NCBI GenBank assembly: GCA_013389055.1 | Contig: JACAEC010000146.1 | Span: forward strand, 1-34,541 | Length of the DNA stretch: 34,541 nt | Direction of reading: 5' to 3' | Origin: Hydrogenophilaceae bacterium | Lineage (GTDB): Bacteria; Pseudomonadota; Gammaproteobacteria; Burkholderiales; Thiobacillaceae | In this document: positions 21,174 to 31,655 of the stretch, piece after piece | How the letters are laid out: each line of letters starts with the position of its first letter | How positions within the stretch are numbered: position 1 is the first letter of the stretch | The notes under the pieces: generated by a model | The model's input: the letters and a program-made list of their open reading frames with translations, nothing else | Told to the model about the DNA's origin: nothing | Databases searched by the model: none | Made by a program: the position numbers and the translations under genes

Positions 21174-21191
21174 CAGGTTGGGCTCGTGGTA

Positions 21192-21692
21192 TTAGCGCTC
21201 GAGCGCCTTGAGGACCTTGTCGGTGATGTCGATGCGCGAACTGGCGTAGACCGCGTTTTCAACGATGAGATCGAAATCCTCTTTTTTGGCGATCTCCAGG
21301 ATCAACTTGCGGGCCTTCTCGTGAATGCCGGCAAATTCCTCGTTCTTGCGTTGGTTGAGGTCTTCGCGGAATTCGCGCTGGGCACGCTGGATATCTCGAT
21401 TGAGGTTGGCCAGATCGCGTTCCTTCTTGGCGCGCTCGGCCTCGGGCAGGGTCAGGGCCTCTTTTTCCAGAAGGGCCTGAAGGTCACGTGCCTGCTTGAC
21501 CTGTTTCTGGATTTCCTGCTCGCGGCTGGAAAATTCCTTTTCCAGTTTCTTCTGGGCCTTCACCGACAAGGCCGAATCGCGGAACACGCGCTCGGTGTTG
21601 ACGAAGCCGATCTTCAGTTCCGCAGCGAACGCGGGCTGTAACAGGGTCAAGCCCATGAGCAGTGCGGTGGCGATGATTTTCATGTACTGCAT
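21192..21692 (-). CDS. skp: OmpH/Skp-family periplasmic chaperone
   Basis: Signal peptide KIIATALLMGLTLLQPAFAAELKIGFVNTERVFRDS; coiled-coil helical region; position between bamA and lpxD. Confidence 0.92.
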   Translation of the reverse strand: MQYMKIIATALLMGLTLLQPAFAAELKIGFVNTERVFRDSALSVKAQKKLEKEFSSREQEIQKQVKQARDLQALLEKEALTLPEAERAKKERDLANLNRDIQRAQREFREDLNQRKNEEFAGIHEKARKLILEIAKKEDFDLIVENAVYASSRIDITDKVLKALER

Positions 21693-21701
21693 CTCCTGCT
21701 A

Positions 21702-24023
21702 TCAGAATACCGAGCCCATCTGGAACTGGAATACTTGGGTCTTGTCGTCTTCCTTGGCGTTGATGGGCTTGGCCAGGGAAAACTTCAGCGGGCCGAAAGG
21801 CGAGAACCAGGTGACGCCGAGGCCAGCCGAGTAACGCAGGTCGCTGAAAGAGATCTCGCTGTAACGACCCTGGGCATCATAGGGGCCGAAGGCGGCGCCG
21901 ACATCCATGAATACGCTCATGCGGAGGGAGCGGTCCTTGCCCGAGCCGGGCAGGGGGAACAGCAACTCGGCATTGCCGACCAGTCGCTTGTCGCCGCCGA
22001 TGGCGTTGCCCAAGGTGTCCTTCGGGCCCAGGGTGCCCGAGTCGAAGCCGCGCACCGAGGTGTTGCCGCCGGCGAAGAAATTGCGGAAGAAGGGCATGGG
22101 CTTGCCGCCGTAGCCACCGCCGTAGCCGACCTCGCCGTTGAGCAGCAGGGTGAAGGTCCGGCCGAGCGGGAAGTACTGCTGGTACTGGTAGCTCAGCTTG
22201 TAATATTCCAGGTCGCCCACCGGGGTACCCAGTTCGCCATAGGCCCGCTGGAAATAGCCCTTGGTCGGGTAGGTCAGGCTGTCGCGGGTATCCCGGGCCC
22301 AGCCGGCATCCAGGCGCAGGCTGTTGGTGGTGACGCCGCTGGCCGTGCCGCCGAAGTCGGTGGCGAACTGGATGTAGTTGCTGGGACTCGATGAGTTCAA
22401 CTCCAGGGTGTATTGCTCGGCGGCGACACCCAGGTTGATGCTGTCCAATTCGTTGATCGGCACGCCCAGGCGGACGCCCAGGCCGAGGGTCGAGGTGCTG
22501 TAGGTACTGACGGCATCGAGGTTGCTGGTATCGGTGTCGCGGCGGTAGATGTCGTAGCCCAGGCTGACGCCGTCCTGGGTGAAATAGGGGTTGGTGAAGG
22601 ACAGGGCATAGACGGTGTTGACGCTGCCGCTGTTCATCTGCAAGGACAGGCGGTTGCCGGTGCCGAACAGGTTGTTCTGGGAGACGGAGCCCGAGAGGAT
22701 CAGGCCTTCGCCGCTGGAGAAGCCGGCGCCCAGCAAGATGCTGCCGGTGGATTTTTCTTCCACTGCGACGTTCATGTCCACCTGGTCGGTCGTGCCCGGC
22801 ACCGGCGGGGTCTCGACGTTGACCTCCTTGAAGTAGCCCAGGCGATCGACCCGCTCGCGGGAGCGGTTGATCTTGTCGGCGGCATACCAGCCGCCTTCCA
22901 ATTGCCGCATCTCCCGGCGGATCACCTGGTCCTGGGTCTTGGCGTTGCCGGCGATATTGATCCGGCGGACGTAGACCTTGCGGCCCGGGTCGACCAGGAA
23001 GGTGAAGGCCACTTGGCGTTTTTCCTTGTCGACTTCCGGGGCGGCGTTGACGTTGGCGAAGGCGTAGCCGTCGTTGCCGAGGCGATCGGCCATCTTCTTG
23101 ACCGACTCGTTCAGTTTCTCGCGCGAGAAGACATCGCCGGCCTTGAGGGAGACCAGGGCGCTCAATTCATTTTCTGCCACGGGCAGGTCGCCGGCCACCT
23201 TGAAGCCGGACACGGTGTATTTCTCACCCTCGGTGATGTTGACGGTGATGTAGATGTCCTGCTTGTCGGGGGTGATCGAGACCTGGGGCGAATCGATGGT
23301 GAATTCCAGGTAGCCCTGGTTCATGTAATGCGAACGCAGGGACTCCAGGTCGGCCGTCAGCTTCTGCTTGGAATACTGGTCGTTCTTGGTCCACCAAGTC
23401 AGCCAGCCCGGCGTGCGCAGAGCGAACAGGTCGAGCAGGTCCTTCTCCTTGAAGGCCTTGGCGCCGACGATATTGATGGCGCGGATCTTGGCGATATCCC
23501 CCTCGTTGACCTCGAAGTTGACCGCGACGCGGTTGCGCTCCAAGGGCGAGGTGCGGGCGGCCACCTCGACCGCATACATGCCGCGGTTGTAGTACTGGCG
23601 CTTGAGTTCCTGCTCGGCCTTGTCGAGCAGCGACTTGTCGAGGATGCGGCCTTCGGCCAGGCCCAATTGCTTGAGGCCGGCCTTAAGTTCGTCCTTGGAG
23701 AATTCCTTCATGCCGACGAAATCGATTTGGGCGACGGCGGGGCGCTCCTCGACTTGCACGATCAGCACGCCTTCCAGCACTTCGAGGCGCACGTCCTTGA
23801 AGAAGCCGGTGGCGAAGAGGGCCTTGATCGCGGCGGCCGCCTTGTCGTCGGTCAGGGTATCGCCGACCTTGACCGGCAGATAGCTGAAGACCGTACCGGC
23901 TTCGGTGCGCTGGATGCCTTCAACGCGGATGTCTTTGACTTCGAAGGGATCGAAGGCCTGGGCCTGGGTGGAGATGAGCGCTGCTGTGAGCGCGGCAATG
24001 CCGGATAGGTGTTTTTTCTTCAT
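21702..24023 (-). CDS. bamA: Outer membrane protein assembly factor BamA
   Basis: [60 protein letters not shown] repeats, C-terminal Omp85 barrel with ...FFAGGNTSVRGF and terminal QFQMGSVF. Start moved to ATG 24023. Confidence 0.98.
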   Translation of the reverse strand: MKKKHLSGIAALTAALISTQAQAFDPFEVKDIRVEGIQRTEAGTVFSYLPVKVGDTLTDDKAAAAIKALFATGFFKDVRLEVLEGVLIVQVEERPAVAQIDFVGMKEFSKDELKAGLKQLGLAEGRILDKSLLDKAEQELKRQYYNRGMYAVEVAARTSPLERNRVAVNFEVNEGDIAKIRAINIVGAKAFKEKDLLDLFALRTPGWLTWWTKNDQYSKQKLTADLESLRSHYMNQGYLEFTIDSPQVSITPDKQDIYITVNITEGEKYTVSGFKVAGDLPVAENELSALVSLKAGDVFSREKLNESVKKMADRLGNDGYAFANVNAAPEVDKEKRQVAFTFLVDPGRKVYVRRINIAGNAKTQDQVIRREMRQLEGGWYAADKINRSRERVDRLGYFKEVNVETPPVPGTTDQVDMNVAVEEKSTGSILLGAGFSSGEGLILSGSVSQNNLFGTGNRLSLQMNSGSVNTVYALSFTNPYFTQDGVSLGYDIYRRDTDTSNLDAVSTYSTSTLGLGVRLGVPINELDSINLGVAAEQYTLELNSSSPSNYIQFATDFGGTASGVTTNSLRLDAGWARDTRDSLTYPTKGYFQRAYGELGTPVGDLEYYKLSYQYQQYFPLGRTFTLLLNGEVGYGGGYGGKPMPFFRNFFAGGNTSVRGFDSGTLGPKDTLGNAIGGDKRLVGNAELLFPLPGSGKDRSLRMSVFMDVGAAFGPYDAQGRYSEISFSDLRYSAGLGVTWFSPFGPLKFSLAKPINAKEDDKTQVFQFQMGSVF

Positions 24024-25372
24024 TGTGTCAGCAAGCGCTGGAGGTCGTTGAACAAGGCGAAAAACATCAATACGCCCAACAGGGCCATGCCGATTCTTTG
24101 CCCGATCTCCTGCACCCGCTCGGGAACCGGCCGGCCGGTTACAACTTCGACCAGATAATACAGTAAATGCCCACCGTCCAATAGTGGAATGGGCAGCAGA
24201 TTCAACACCGCCAAGCTGATGCTGATGAGGGCGAGAAAGGCGATGAAGCTGCTCATGCCGCTGCGGGCGGACTGCCCGGCGTAATCGGCGATGGTGATCG
24301 GGCCGGCGATGTTGTCGAGCGAGGCCTGGCCGATCACCATGCGGCCCAACATCTCCAAGCTGAAGCTCGACAATTCCCAGGTCTTGCTCAGTGCACGGGT
24401 TACCGCCTCGCCCGCCGAATAGCGCACGCTGGTCTGCAAGGCCTCGAAGGTGCCCGCTGGAATCTCCGGCGCGGCGCCGACCTTGCCGACGCGCTGACCG
24501 GCTTCGTCGACCGCGGCGGGGGTGACTGCCACGCGCAGCGTCTGCCCCTGGCGTACCAATTCGAATGCCAGCGTTCGGCCCGGTGCGTTGCGCACCTTCC
24601 GCACCACCTCGTCCCAATGATCGACGGGGGCGCCGTCCACGCTCAGGATACGGTCACCCGAACGCAGCCCGGCGCGCTCGGCCTGGCCATCGGCGACGAC
24701 CTCGCCGATCACCGGCGCGATGGCCGGCAAGTAGCGCATCAAGCCGGCGGCGCGGGCCAGGTTGGCTTCCTTGTCGCCCTCCGCCAAGCCGGTCAGGTCG
24801 ATATTGCGGAAGAAGAGGTGGCCGGCTTCGTCGCGCGTCTCCAGGGTCATTCGATCCGAGCCCAGGCCGTGACGTAGCAGCGACCAATGCAGGTCCTGCC
24901 AGCTTTCCACTTTTTCACCATCGATGCTGAGCACGGTCTCGCCATTGCGGATGCCGGCGGCATGGGCGGGCGTAGCTATAGGTGGCTCGCCCAGGATGGG
25001 CTTCAAGGCCGGCACGCCGGTGAGATAGAGGCCCCAGTAGATCAGGATGGCCAGCAGCAGGTTGGCGACAGGGCCGGCGGCGACGATGGCGCTGCGCTTC
25101 CAGACGTTCTGCCGGTTGAAGGCATAGGGCAGGTCCCGCTCGGCGACCTCGCCTTCGCGTTCGTCCAGCATCTTCACGTAGCCGCCCATGGGGATGGCGG
25201 AGAGCGCCCATTCGGTGCCGTGACGGTCCTGGCGACGGGCGATGACCTGGCCGAAACCGACGGAAAACCGCAGCACCTTCACGCCCATCAGTCGGGCCAC
25301 GCTGTAGTGGCCGAGTTCATGGATAACGATCAGGATCGCGAGGGTGACGAGGAAGGCGAGGACGGTAGTCAT
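24020..25372 (-). CDS. rseP: RIP metalloprotease RseP (site-2 protease family)
   Basis: [26 protein letters not shown] (HExxH), tandem PDZ region, [23 protein letters not shown] overlap with bamA. Confidence 0.97.
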   Translation of the reverse strand: MTTVLAFLVTLAILIVIHELGHYSVARLMGVKVLRFSVGFGQVIARRQDRHGTEWALSAIPMGGYVKMLDEREGEVAERDLPYAFNRQNVWKRSAIVAAGPVANLLLAILIYWGLYLTGVPALKPILGEPPIATPAHAAGIRNGETVLSIDGEKVESWQDLHWSLLRHGLGSDRMTLETRDEAGHLFFRNIDLTGLAEGDKEANLARAAGLMRYLPAIAPVIGEVVADGQAERAGLRSGDRILSVDGAPVDHWDEVVRKVRNAPGRTLAFELVRQGQTLRVAVTPAAVDEAGQRVGKVGAAPEIPAGTFEALQTSVRYSAGEAVTRALSKTWELSSFSLEMLGRMVIGQASLDNIAGPITIADYAGQSARSGMSSFIAFLALISISLAVLNLLPIPLLDGGHLLYYLVEVVTGRPVPERVQEIGQRIGMALLGVLMFFALFNDLQRLLTQ

Positions 25373-26550
25373 GCGGTGTGGCCGGCAATGAATTGACGGG
25401 CTACGGCGCGGGCCTCCTGGTCGATGGCGACCAAATCGTCGAGCGAGTCGGCGCGGGCGATAGCCAATCGATGCAGGGCGTTATCCAATGTGGCCGGGAT
25501 CGCCAAATAGGGAATGCGGTGATCGAGAAAGGCGGCGACCGCCTCCTCGTTGGCGGCATTGAGCACGGTCGGCGCCGTGGTGTCGGCCTGCAGGGCGTCG
25601 AAGGCCAGCTTCAGGCAGGGGAAGCGCCGGGTGTCGGGGGCCTCGAAGGTGAGCGTACCGGTCTTGGCCAAGTCCAGCCAGGGCACGCCGGCCGCTATCC
25701 GGTCCGGATAGGCCAGGGCGTGGGCGATCGGGGTGCGCATGTCGGGATGCGACAACTGCGCCAGCACCGAGCCGTCCAGGTATTCGACCATCGAGTGGAT
25801 GATGCTTTGCGGGTGGATCACCACCTCGATCTGCTCGGGTCGGGCATTGAACAGCCAATGCGCCTCGATCACCTCCAGGCCCTTGTTCATCATGGTGGCG
25901 GAGTCGACCGAGATCTTCTTGCCCATGACCCAGTTGGGGTGGGCGATGGCCTCTTCCGGCGTCACTGTGGCCAGGGTCTCGATGGCGCGGGTGCGGAAGG
26001 GGCCGCCGGAGGCGGTGAGCAGGATGCGGCGGACGCCGTGGCGGGCCAGGTCGCCGTCGTAGCCGGCCGGCATGGCTTGGAAGACTGCGTTGTGCTCGCT
26101 GTCGATCGGCAGCAAACTGGCACCGCCATCGCGCACGGCCTGCATGAAGAAGCGGCCGGCCATTACCAAGGTTTCCTTGTTCGCCAACAGGATGCGCTTG
26201 CCGGCCTTGGCCGCGGCCAGGGCCGGCTTCAGGCCGGCGGCGCCGACGATGGCGGCCATGACGCTGTCGACCTCGGGCAGGGCGACCACCTGCTCCAGGG
26301 CGGTCTCGCCGTGGAGCACTTCGGTCTTGCCGTTGTCGAGCAGTCCCCGCAAGGACTCGGCCCGCACGGCATCCGGCACCACGGCATAGCGCGGCTGGAA
26401 TTGCCGGCACTGTTCGGCCAGCTTGTCGATCTGGTTGAAACCGGTCAGGGCGACGACGCGGAAACGGTCCGGGTGGCGGGCCACCACGTCAAGGGTGTTG
26501 ACGCCGATGGTGCCGGTGGCGCCGAGGATGGTCAGGTTGTGCAGGGTCAT
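25369..26550 (-). CDS. dxr: 1-deoxy-D-xylulose 5-phosphate reductoisomerase
   Basis: [37 protein letters not shown]-type motif ([16 protein letters not shown]), [27 protein letters not shown]. Start at ATG 26550. Confidence 0.97.
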   Translation of the reverse strand: MTLHNLTILGATGTIGVNTLDVVARHPDRFRVVALTGFNQIDKLAEQCRQFQPRYAVVPDAVRAESLRGLLDNGKTEVLHGETALEQVVALPEVDSVMAAIVGAAGLKPALAAAKAGKRILLANKETLVMAGRFFMQAVRDGGASLLPIDSEHNAVFQAMPAGYDGDLARHGVRRILLTASGGPFRTRAIETLATVTPEEAIAHPNWVMGKKISVDSATMMNKGLEVIEAHWLFNARPEQIEVVIHPQSIIHSMVEYLDGSVLAQLSHPDMRTPIAHALAYPDRIAAGVPWLDLAKTGTLTFEAPDTRRFPCLKLAFDALQADTTAPTVLNAANEEAVAAFLDHRIPYLAIPATLDNALHRLAIARADSLDDLVAIDQEARAVARQFIAGHTA

Positions 26551-26558
26551 TTGTGTGC

Positions 26559-27377
26559 TTATCCGTGCAGCCACAGCCAGAGCAGGGCGGCGATCGGCAG
26601 CACGGCGAGATGGCTGTCGACCCGGTCGAGTAGGCCGCCATGGCCGGGCAAGAGATTGCCGCTGTCTTTCACGCCGGCCACCCGTTTGCACCAGGATTCG
26701 AACAGATCACCTTCGATGCTGAGTGCGAACAGCAAGCCGCTCGCCGCGATCAGGCTCAGCAGGCATTGGCTGTCACATGCGTAATACCAGCCGACAAGCA
26801 GGGCGAACAGGCTGACGGTAATACCGGCGCCGATGGCGCCCTCCCAGGTCTTGCCCGGACTGATCCGCGGCGCCAACTTATGCCGACCGAAGGCCCGGCC
26901 GGCGAAATAGGCCGCGCTGTCGGCCACGGCGGAGATGGCAATCGCGCCGAGCAGCAGGCCGGCACCCTGCTCGCGCAGGTAGAGCAGGGCCAGGCCGGCC
27001 GGCAGCAATAGCAGCCAACCGAGCAGCCAACCCAGAATGCGACCGGGCAGGGGCCAGGCGCGGGCCAGCCAGAGCGGCACGAGCAGGAGCCAAAAACCCA
27101 GGGACGCCAGATAGGCTTGAGGCAGGAACTGCACCTGGCTCATGGCCAGGGCCGTGCCCAGGATCGCGGTGAAGCCGACGAAGAGGTGGCCGAACACCGG
27201 GCCGAATTTCAGCAGCCGGGCCCATTCCCAGGCGGCAGCGGCCAGGAACAGCACGACCAGACCGAGCCAGAGTGGCGCCGGCGCGGCGAATACCGCCAGC
27301 AGAAGGGCGACGAGCAGCCCTAAGCCGGTGACGACGCGGCGGCTAGTGCCGGAGGAGCTGTTCGCTGGTGCGGCCAA
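26559..27377 (-). CDS. cdsA: Phosphatidate cytidylyltransferase
   Basis: Polytopic protein; [18 protein letters not shown] and [36 protein letters not shown] (CDP-alcohol signature). Exact start uncertain. Confidence 0.95.
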   Translation of the reverse strand: MAAPANSSSGTSRRVVTGLGLLVALLLAVFAAPAPLWLGLVVLFLAAAAWEWARLLKFGPVFGHLFVGFTAILGTALAMSQVQFLPQAYLASLGFWLLLVPLWLARAWPLPGRILGWLLGWLLLLPAGLALLYLREQGAGLLLGAIAISAVADSAAYFAGRAFGRHKLAPRISPGKTWEGAIGAGITVSLFALLVGWYYACDSQCLLSLIAASGLLFALSIEGDLFESWCKRVAGVKDSGNLLPGHGGLLDRVDSHLAVLPIAALLWLWLHG

Positions 27378-28095
27378 AGCGGCGCTCGCGTTTCTGGTAC
27401 CAGGCGATGGCCTGTTCCAAGGACTTGGCGCCGAAATCGGGCCAGAGGGTGTCGGTGAAATAGAGCTCGGTATAGGCCAGTTGCCAGATCAGGTAGTTGC
27501 TGATGCGCTGCTCGCCGCCGGTGCGGATGAACAGATCGGGCTCCGGGGCATAGGCCATGGAGAGAAACTCTGTCAGCCCCGCCTCGTCGATCTGCCTGGC
27601 ACCGGGATTGGCCTCGAGCCAGCGGTTCATGGCGTTGAGGATATCCCAGCGGCCGCCGTAATTGGCGGCGATGGTCAACACCAGACGGTCGTTGCCGGCG
27701 GTCAGGGTCTCGCCCTCGCGAATGAGCTCCTGCAATTGCGGGCTGAATTGCTTGAGATCGCCGACCACCTTGAGGCGGATGTTGTTGCTGTGCAGCTTGT
27801 CGACCTCGCGCTCCAGGGCCATGACGAAGAGCTCCATCAACTTGGATACCTCTTCCTTGGGCCGGCGCCAGTTCTCGGAACTGAAGGCGAACAGGGTCAG
27901 GTATTCGACGCCGTGCTCGATGCAGGCCTGGATGACGTCGCGCACCCGCTCGACGCCGCGCTGGTGGCCGGCGACCCGAGGCAGCATCCGCTTCTTCGCC
28001 CAGCGCCCGTTGCCATCCATGATGATGGCGATATGGCGCGGGATGGCCGAGGTTTCCGGCACCCTGGCGGTGGAGCTGAAGAATTTTCGGAGCAT
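27343..28095 (-). CDS. uppS: Undecaprenyl diphosphate synthase
   Basis: [84 protein letters not shown]. Confidence 0.97.
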   Translation of the reverse strand: MLRKFFSSTARVPETSAIPRHIAIIMDGNGRWAKKRMLPRVAGHQRGVERVRDVIQACIEHGVEYLTLFAFSSENWRRPKEEVSKLMELFVMALEREVDKLHSNNIRLKVVGDLKQFSPQLQELIREGETLTAGNDRLVLTIAANYGGRWDILNAMNRWLEANPGARQIDEAGLTEFLSMAYAPEPDLFIRTGGEQRISNYLIWQLAYTELYFTDTLWPDFGAKSLEQAIAWYQKRERRFGRTSEQLLRH

Positions 28096-28110
28096 GCGGC
28101 GCTCGCTTGC

Positions 28111-28668
28111 TCAGACCGCCAGCAGTTCTTTTTCTTTTTCCGCCAGGGCCTTGTCGATCTCGGCGATGTATTTGTCGGTCAGTTTCTGGATGTCGTCCTC
28201 GGCACGGCGGTTGTCGTCTTCGCCGATTTCCTTGTTCTTCAAGAGGTCCTTGACGTGGGCGATGGCATCGCGGCGGATGTTGCGCACGGCGACCTTGCCG
28301 TTCTCCGATTCGCCCCGAACCAGCTTGACCAACTCCTTGCGGCGTTCTTCGGTCAGCGGCGGCATGGGCACGCGGATGATGTCGCCCATGGTCGCCGGGT
28401 TGAGGCCGAGGTCGGCGTCGCGGATGGCCTTCTCGACCTTGGCCACCATCGGCTTTTCCCAGGGCTGCACGCCCAGGGTGTGGGCATCGAGCACAGAGAT
28501 GTTGGCAACCTGGTTGATCGGCATGGGGCTGCCGTAATAGTCGACCTTGACGTGATCGAGGATGCCGGTATGGGCACGGCCGGTCCGGACCTTGGCGAAG
28601 TCCGTCTTGAGGGACTCGATGGACTTCTTCATCTTGTCTTCGGCGGATTTCTTGATGTCGTTGATCAT
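28111..28668 (-). CDS. frr: Ribosome recycling factor
   Basis: [57 protein letters not shown]. Confidence 0.98.
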   Translation of the reverse strand: MINDIKKSAEDKMKKSIESLKTDFAKVRTGRAHTGILDHVKVDYYGSPMPINQVANISVLDAHTLGVQPWEKPMVAKVEKAIRDADLGLNPATMGDIIRVPMPPLTEERRKELVKLVRGESENGKVAVRNIRRDAIAHVKDLLKNKEIGEDDNRRAEDDIQKLTDKYIAEIDKALAEKEKELLAV

Positions 28669-28682
28669 GGTTGTCTCCTGAT

Positions 28683-29402
28683 TTAGAGCGTAACCCGGGT
28701 ACCTTCGGTTTCGCCATGGACGATGCGCTTCAGGGCACCGGCCTTGAAGATGGAAAAGACCTGCAAGGGCATCTTCTGTTCCCGGCAAAGCGCAAAGGCG
28801 GCGGTGTCGAGCACGCCCAGGTTCTTGGCGATCGCCTCGTCGAAGGTCAGCGTGTCGTAGCGGGTGGCGCTCGGGTCCTTTTTCGGGTCGGCGGTGTAGA
28901 CGCCGTCGACCTTGGTCGCCTTGAGCATCAAGTCGGCGCCGATCTCCACGGCGCGCAGGGCCGCCGCGGTATCGGTGGTGAAGAAGGGGTTGCCGGTGCC
29001 GCCGCCGAAGATCACCACGCGGCCGGCCTCGAGGTGGCGCACGGCGGCGTCGCGCTCGAAGGCCTCGCCGACATGGGCGATGGTCACCGCGGTCATCACT
29101 TGGGCCGGCACGCCGGCCGCCATCAAGGCGTCCTTGAGCGCCAGTGAATTCATCACCGTAGCCAGCATGCCCATGCTGTCGGCGGTCGCCCGGTCCATGC
29201 CCGAGAGGGCGCCGGTGGCGCCGCGGAACAGGTTGCCGCCGCCGACCACGATGCCGATCTGCACGCCCAGCGCGGCGACTTCATCGATCTGCTTGACGAT
29301 GCCGGCGATGGTGCCGCCGTGAAAGCCGAAGGCATCCGGCCCCATCAGGGCCTCGCCGGACAGCTTCAGCAGGATGCGGCGGTGGGCGATGGTGGCGGCC
29401 AC
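28683..29402 (-). CDS. pyrH: UMP kinase
   Basis: [54 protein letters not shown] start. Confidence 0.98.
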   Translation of the reverse strand: MAATIAHRRILLKLSGEALMGPDAFGFHGGTIAGIVKQIDEVAALGVQIGIVVGGGNLFRGATGALSGMDRATADSMGMLATVMNSLALKDALMAAGVPAQVMTAVTIAHVGEAFERDAAVRHLEAGRVVIFGGGTGNPFFTTDTAAALRAVEIGADLMLKATKVDGVYTADPKKDPSATRYDTLTFDEAIAKNLGVLDTAAFALCREQKMPLQVFSIFKAGALKRIVHGETEGTRVTL

Positions 29403-29405
29403 GGC

Positions 29406-30284
29406 TTAGACCTTGGCAGCCGCAGCCACCTCGGCCGCGAAGTCGCTGACCTTCTTCTCGATGCCTTCGCCGACCACATACAGGGTGAAGCCGCCCATGC
29501 TGGCGCCTTTGCCCTTGAGCACTTGCTCGACGGTCTGCTTGTCGTCCTTGACGAAGGGCTGGCCCAGCAGGGTCACTTCCTTCAGGTACTTGGCGACGGA
29601 GCCTTCCACCATCTTCTCGACGATGTTGGCCGGCTTGCCGGACTCGGCGGCCTTCTCGGTCGCGATGCGGCGCTCGGTCTCGATCAACTCGGGGGCGACG
29701 CCGGAGGCGTCCAGCGCCTTGGGCTTGGCTGCGGCAATGTGCATGGCGATGTCCTTGGCCAATTGCTCGTCGCCGCCGACCACGTCGACCAGCACGCCGA
29801 TCTTGGAGCCGCCGTGGACATAGCTGGCCAGGGCGCCCTTGGCCGCGACGCGGACGAAGCGACGGATGGACATGTTCTCGCCGATCTTGCCGACCAGCAG
29901 GGTGCGGGTTTCTTCGACCGTGGCATCGCCCAGTTTCATGGCGGACAGGGCCTCGACGTCGGCCGGGTTGTTCTTGGCCACCAGCTCGGCCAGGTTCTTG
30001 GCGAAGGCGAGGAAGTCGTCGTTCTTGGCGACGAAGTCGGTTTCGCAGTTCACTTCGATGATGGCGCCCAGCTTGGCATCGGGGGCGATGTAGATGCCGA
30101 CGATACCTTCGGCGGCCACGCGGCCGGCGGCCTTGCTGGCCTTGCTGCCGAACTTGACGCGGATGATCTCTTCGGCCTTGGCCATGTCGCCGCCGGCTTC
30201 ATTCAGGGCCTTCTTGCAGTCCATCATCGGGGCGTCGGTGCGCTCCCGCAGTTCCTTGACCATGGATGCGGTGATTTCCGCCAT
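29406..30284 (-). CDS. tsf: Elongation factor Ts
   Basis: [55 protein letters not shown]. Start at ATG 30284. Confidence 0.98.
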   Translation of the reverse strand: MAEITASMVKELRERTDAPMMDCKKALNEAGGDMAKAEEIIRVKFGSKASKAAGRVAAEGIVGIYIAPDAKLGAIIEVNCETDFVAKNDDFLAFAKNLAELVAKNNPADVEALSAMKLGDATVEETRTLLVGKIGENMSIRRFVRVAAKGALASYVHGGSKIGVLVDVVGGDEQLAKDIAMHIAAAKPKALDASGVAPELIETERRIATEKAAESGKPANIVEKMVEGSVAKYLKEVTLLGQPFVKDDKQTVEQVLKGKGASMGGFTLYVVGEGIEKKVSDFAAEVAAAAKV

Positions 30285-30315
30285 TTTATTTCTCCTGATA
30301 ACGCTTAGATTGCAA

Positions 30316-30337
30316 CACGCCCCGAGATCGGGGCGTG
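30316..30337 (-). promoter_or_regulatory. Hairpin in the rpsB-tsf intergenic region
   Basis: CACGCCCC-GAGATC-GGGGCGTG, 8-bp perfect stem, upstream of the tsf start. Confidence 0.6.
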
Positions 30338-30351
30338 GATATTCTTTAAAC

Positions 30352-30374
30352 AAAAAAGGGGCTTGCGCCCCTTT
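30352..30374 (-). terminator. Putative terminator/attenuator after rpsB
   Basis: On the minus strand AAAGGGGC-GCAA-GCCCCTTT continuing into a T run (plus-strand AAAAAA at 30352-30357); 8-bp stem with GNRA-type loop, just after the rpsB stop. Confidence 0.75.
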
Positions 30375-30385
30375 ATCGCGCCTGC

Positions 30386-31123
30386 TTAAGCCGCGGGATT
30401 GTCCTCGACCTCGACGTACTCGTCCTGGCTGGCGGCGACGATCTCCTCGATCACCTGCGACTTGCCTTCCAGCACGGCATCGGCGATGGCACGGGCATAC
30501 AGGCGGATGGCACGGCTGGAGTCGTCGTTGCCGGGGATGACGTAATCGATGCCTTCCGGGGTGTTGTTGGAGTCGACCACACCGATCACCGGGATGCCCA
30601 GCTTGTTGGCCTCGGTGATGGCGATCTTCTGGTAGCCGACGTCGACCACGAACAGGGCGTCGGGCAGGCCGCCCATCTCCTTGATGCCGCCCAGGCTCTG
30701 CAGCAGCTTGTCGTACTCGCGCTGGATCTTGAGCGATTCTTTCTTGGACAGGGTGCCCTCGGCCAGCAGGGCCTCGAGGTCCTTCATGCGCTTGACCGAC
30801 TGCTTGACCGTCTTGAAGTTGGTCAGCATGCCGCCTAGCCAGCGGTGGGAAACATAGGGCATGCCGCTGCGGGCGGCTTCTTCGGCCATGATGTCGCGGG
30901 CCTGGCGCTTGGTGCCGCCGAACAGGATGCTGCCCTTGCGCTGCGCCAGCTGGCGAGCGAACTTGGCCGCTTCTTCGAACAGCGGCAGGGTCTTTTCCAG
31001 GTTGATGATGTGGATCTTGTTGCGATGGCCGAAGATGAACGGGGCCATCTTGGGGTTCCAGTAGCGGGTCTGGTGGCCGAAATGGACACCGGCTTCCAGC
31101 ATTTGACGCATGGTTACGGACAT
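30386..31123 (-). CDS. rpsB: 30S ribosomal protein S2
   Basis: [49 protein letters not shown]. Start at ATG 31123, downstream of the listed ORF start. Confidence 0.98.
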   Translation of the reverse strand: MSVTMRQMLEAGVHFGHQTRYWNPKMAPFIFGHRNKIHIINLEKTLPLFEEAAKFARQLAQRKGSILFGGTKRQARDIMAEEAARSGMPYVSHRWLGGMLTNFKTVKQSVKRMKDLEALLAEGTLSKKESLKIQREYDKLLQSLGGIKEMGGLPDALFVVDVGYQKIAITEANKLGIPVIGVVDSNNTPEGIDYVIPGNDDSSRAIRLYARAIADAVLEGKSQVIEEIVAASQDEYVEVEDNPAA

Positions 31124-31246
31124 TACAAAAACTCCTTGGTTAAGGTTGAGCCTCCATCCGCCAAACATCCTTGCCAAAATATTGAAGCGGCCAGGACACC
31201 TTAACGGGGCGGATGTGTGGATTTCCCCAGGATTTGGGGATCGCGG

Positions 31247-31276
31247 ATTCTAGCATTGCCTATGGGGACGGGACAA
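31247..31276 (-). promoter_or_regulatory. Putative sigma70-type promoter for the rpsB operon
   Basis: Minus strand TTGTCC - 18 nt - TAGAAT (plus-strand ATTCTA 31247-31252 and GGACAA 31271-31276). Confidence 0.55.
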
Positions 31277-31655
31277 GTCGGAATGCTCTGTATCGATTTG
31301 ATCGCACGGAATTATCTGTCGGATAGGCTGGCTCACATGCAAGGGGCGGCTCCGGGCACGAATCACCCCCTTCACGGCCTTGGCGCCCCGGGTGCCAGGC
31401 AAGTCCAGCCAAGCCCGGCGACCGATCGGGCGGCTGCAACAAATTTGCAGAGTCTCTTTTCGCCAGTAAGAAAAAGTTCTTGCCGCTGCAATAGTTGTGT
31501 TGCCAAACGGAAACAGTGGCTTCCTAGGATTCTCGATGTGTAGCACGGAGGGGTAGTAATCCGAGCCACATCCCCGGATCGACCTGAAAGCGCATGCCGG
31601 TCGGCAATGACAATCGGCATATCACTCCATTAACTATAGAGCAGGAGAATACCGA

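Noticed and set aside
22413-24008. 531-aa plus-strand ORF antisense to bamA
   Set aside because: Mirror of bamA codon bias; no domain motifs.
25378-26784. 468-aa plus-strand ORF antisense to dxr
   Set aside because: Mirror of dxr codon bias; dxr motifs are unambiguous on the minus strand.
31217-31620. Small ORFs on both strands between rpsB and phoX
   Set aside because: No family motifs or credible ribosome-binding sites; region reads as divergent promoter/leader DNA.
31550-31655. Possible Pho box upstream of phoX (TCGGCAATGACAATCGGCA)
   Set aside because: TCGGCA repeats have a 13-bp period and poor match to tandem CTGTCAT 11-bp units; not supportable as a PhoB site.
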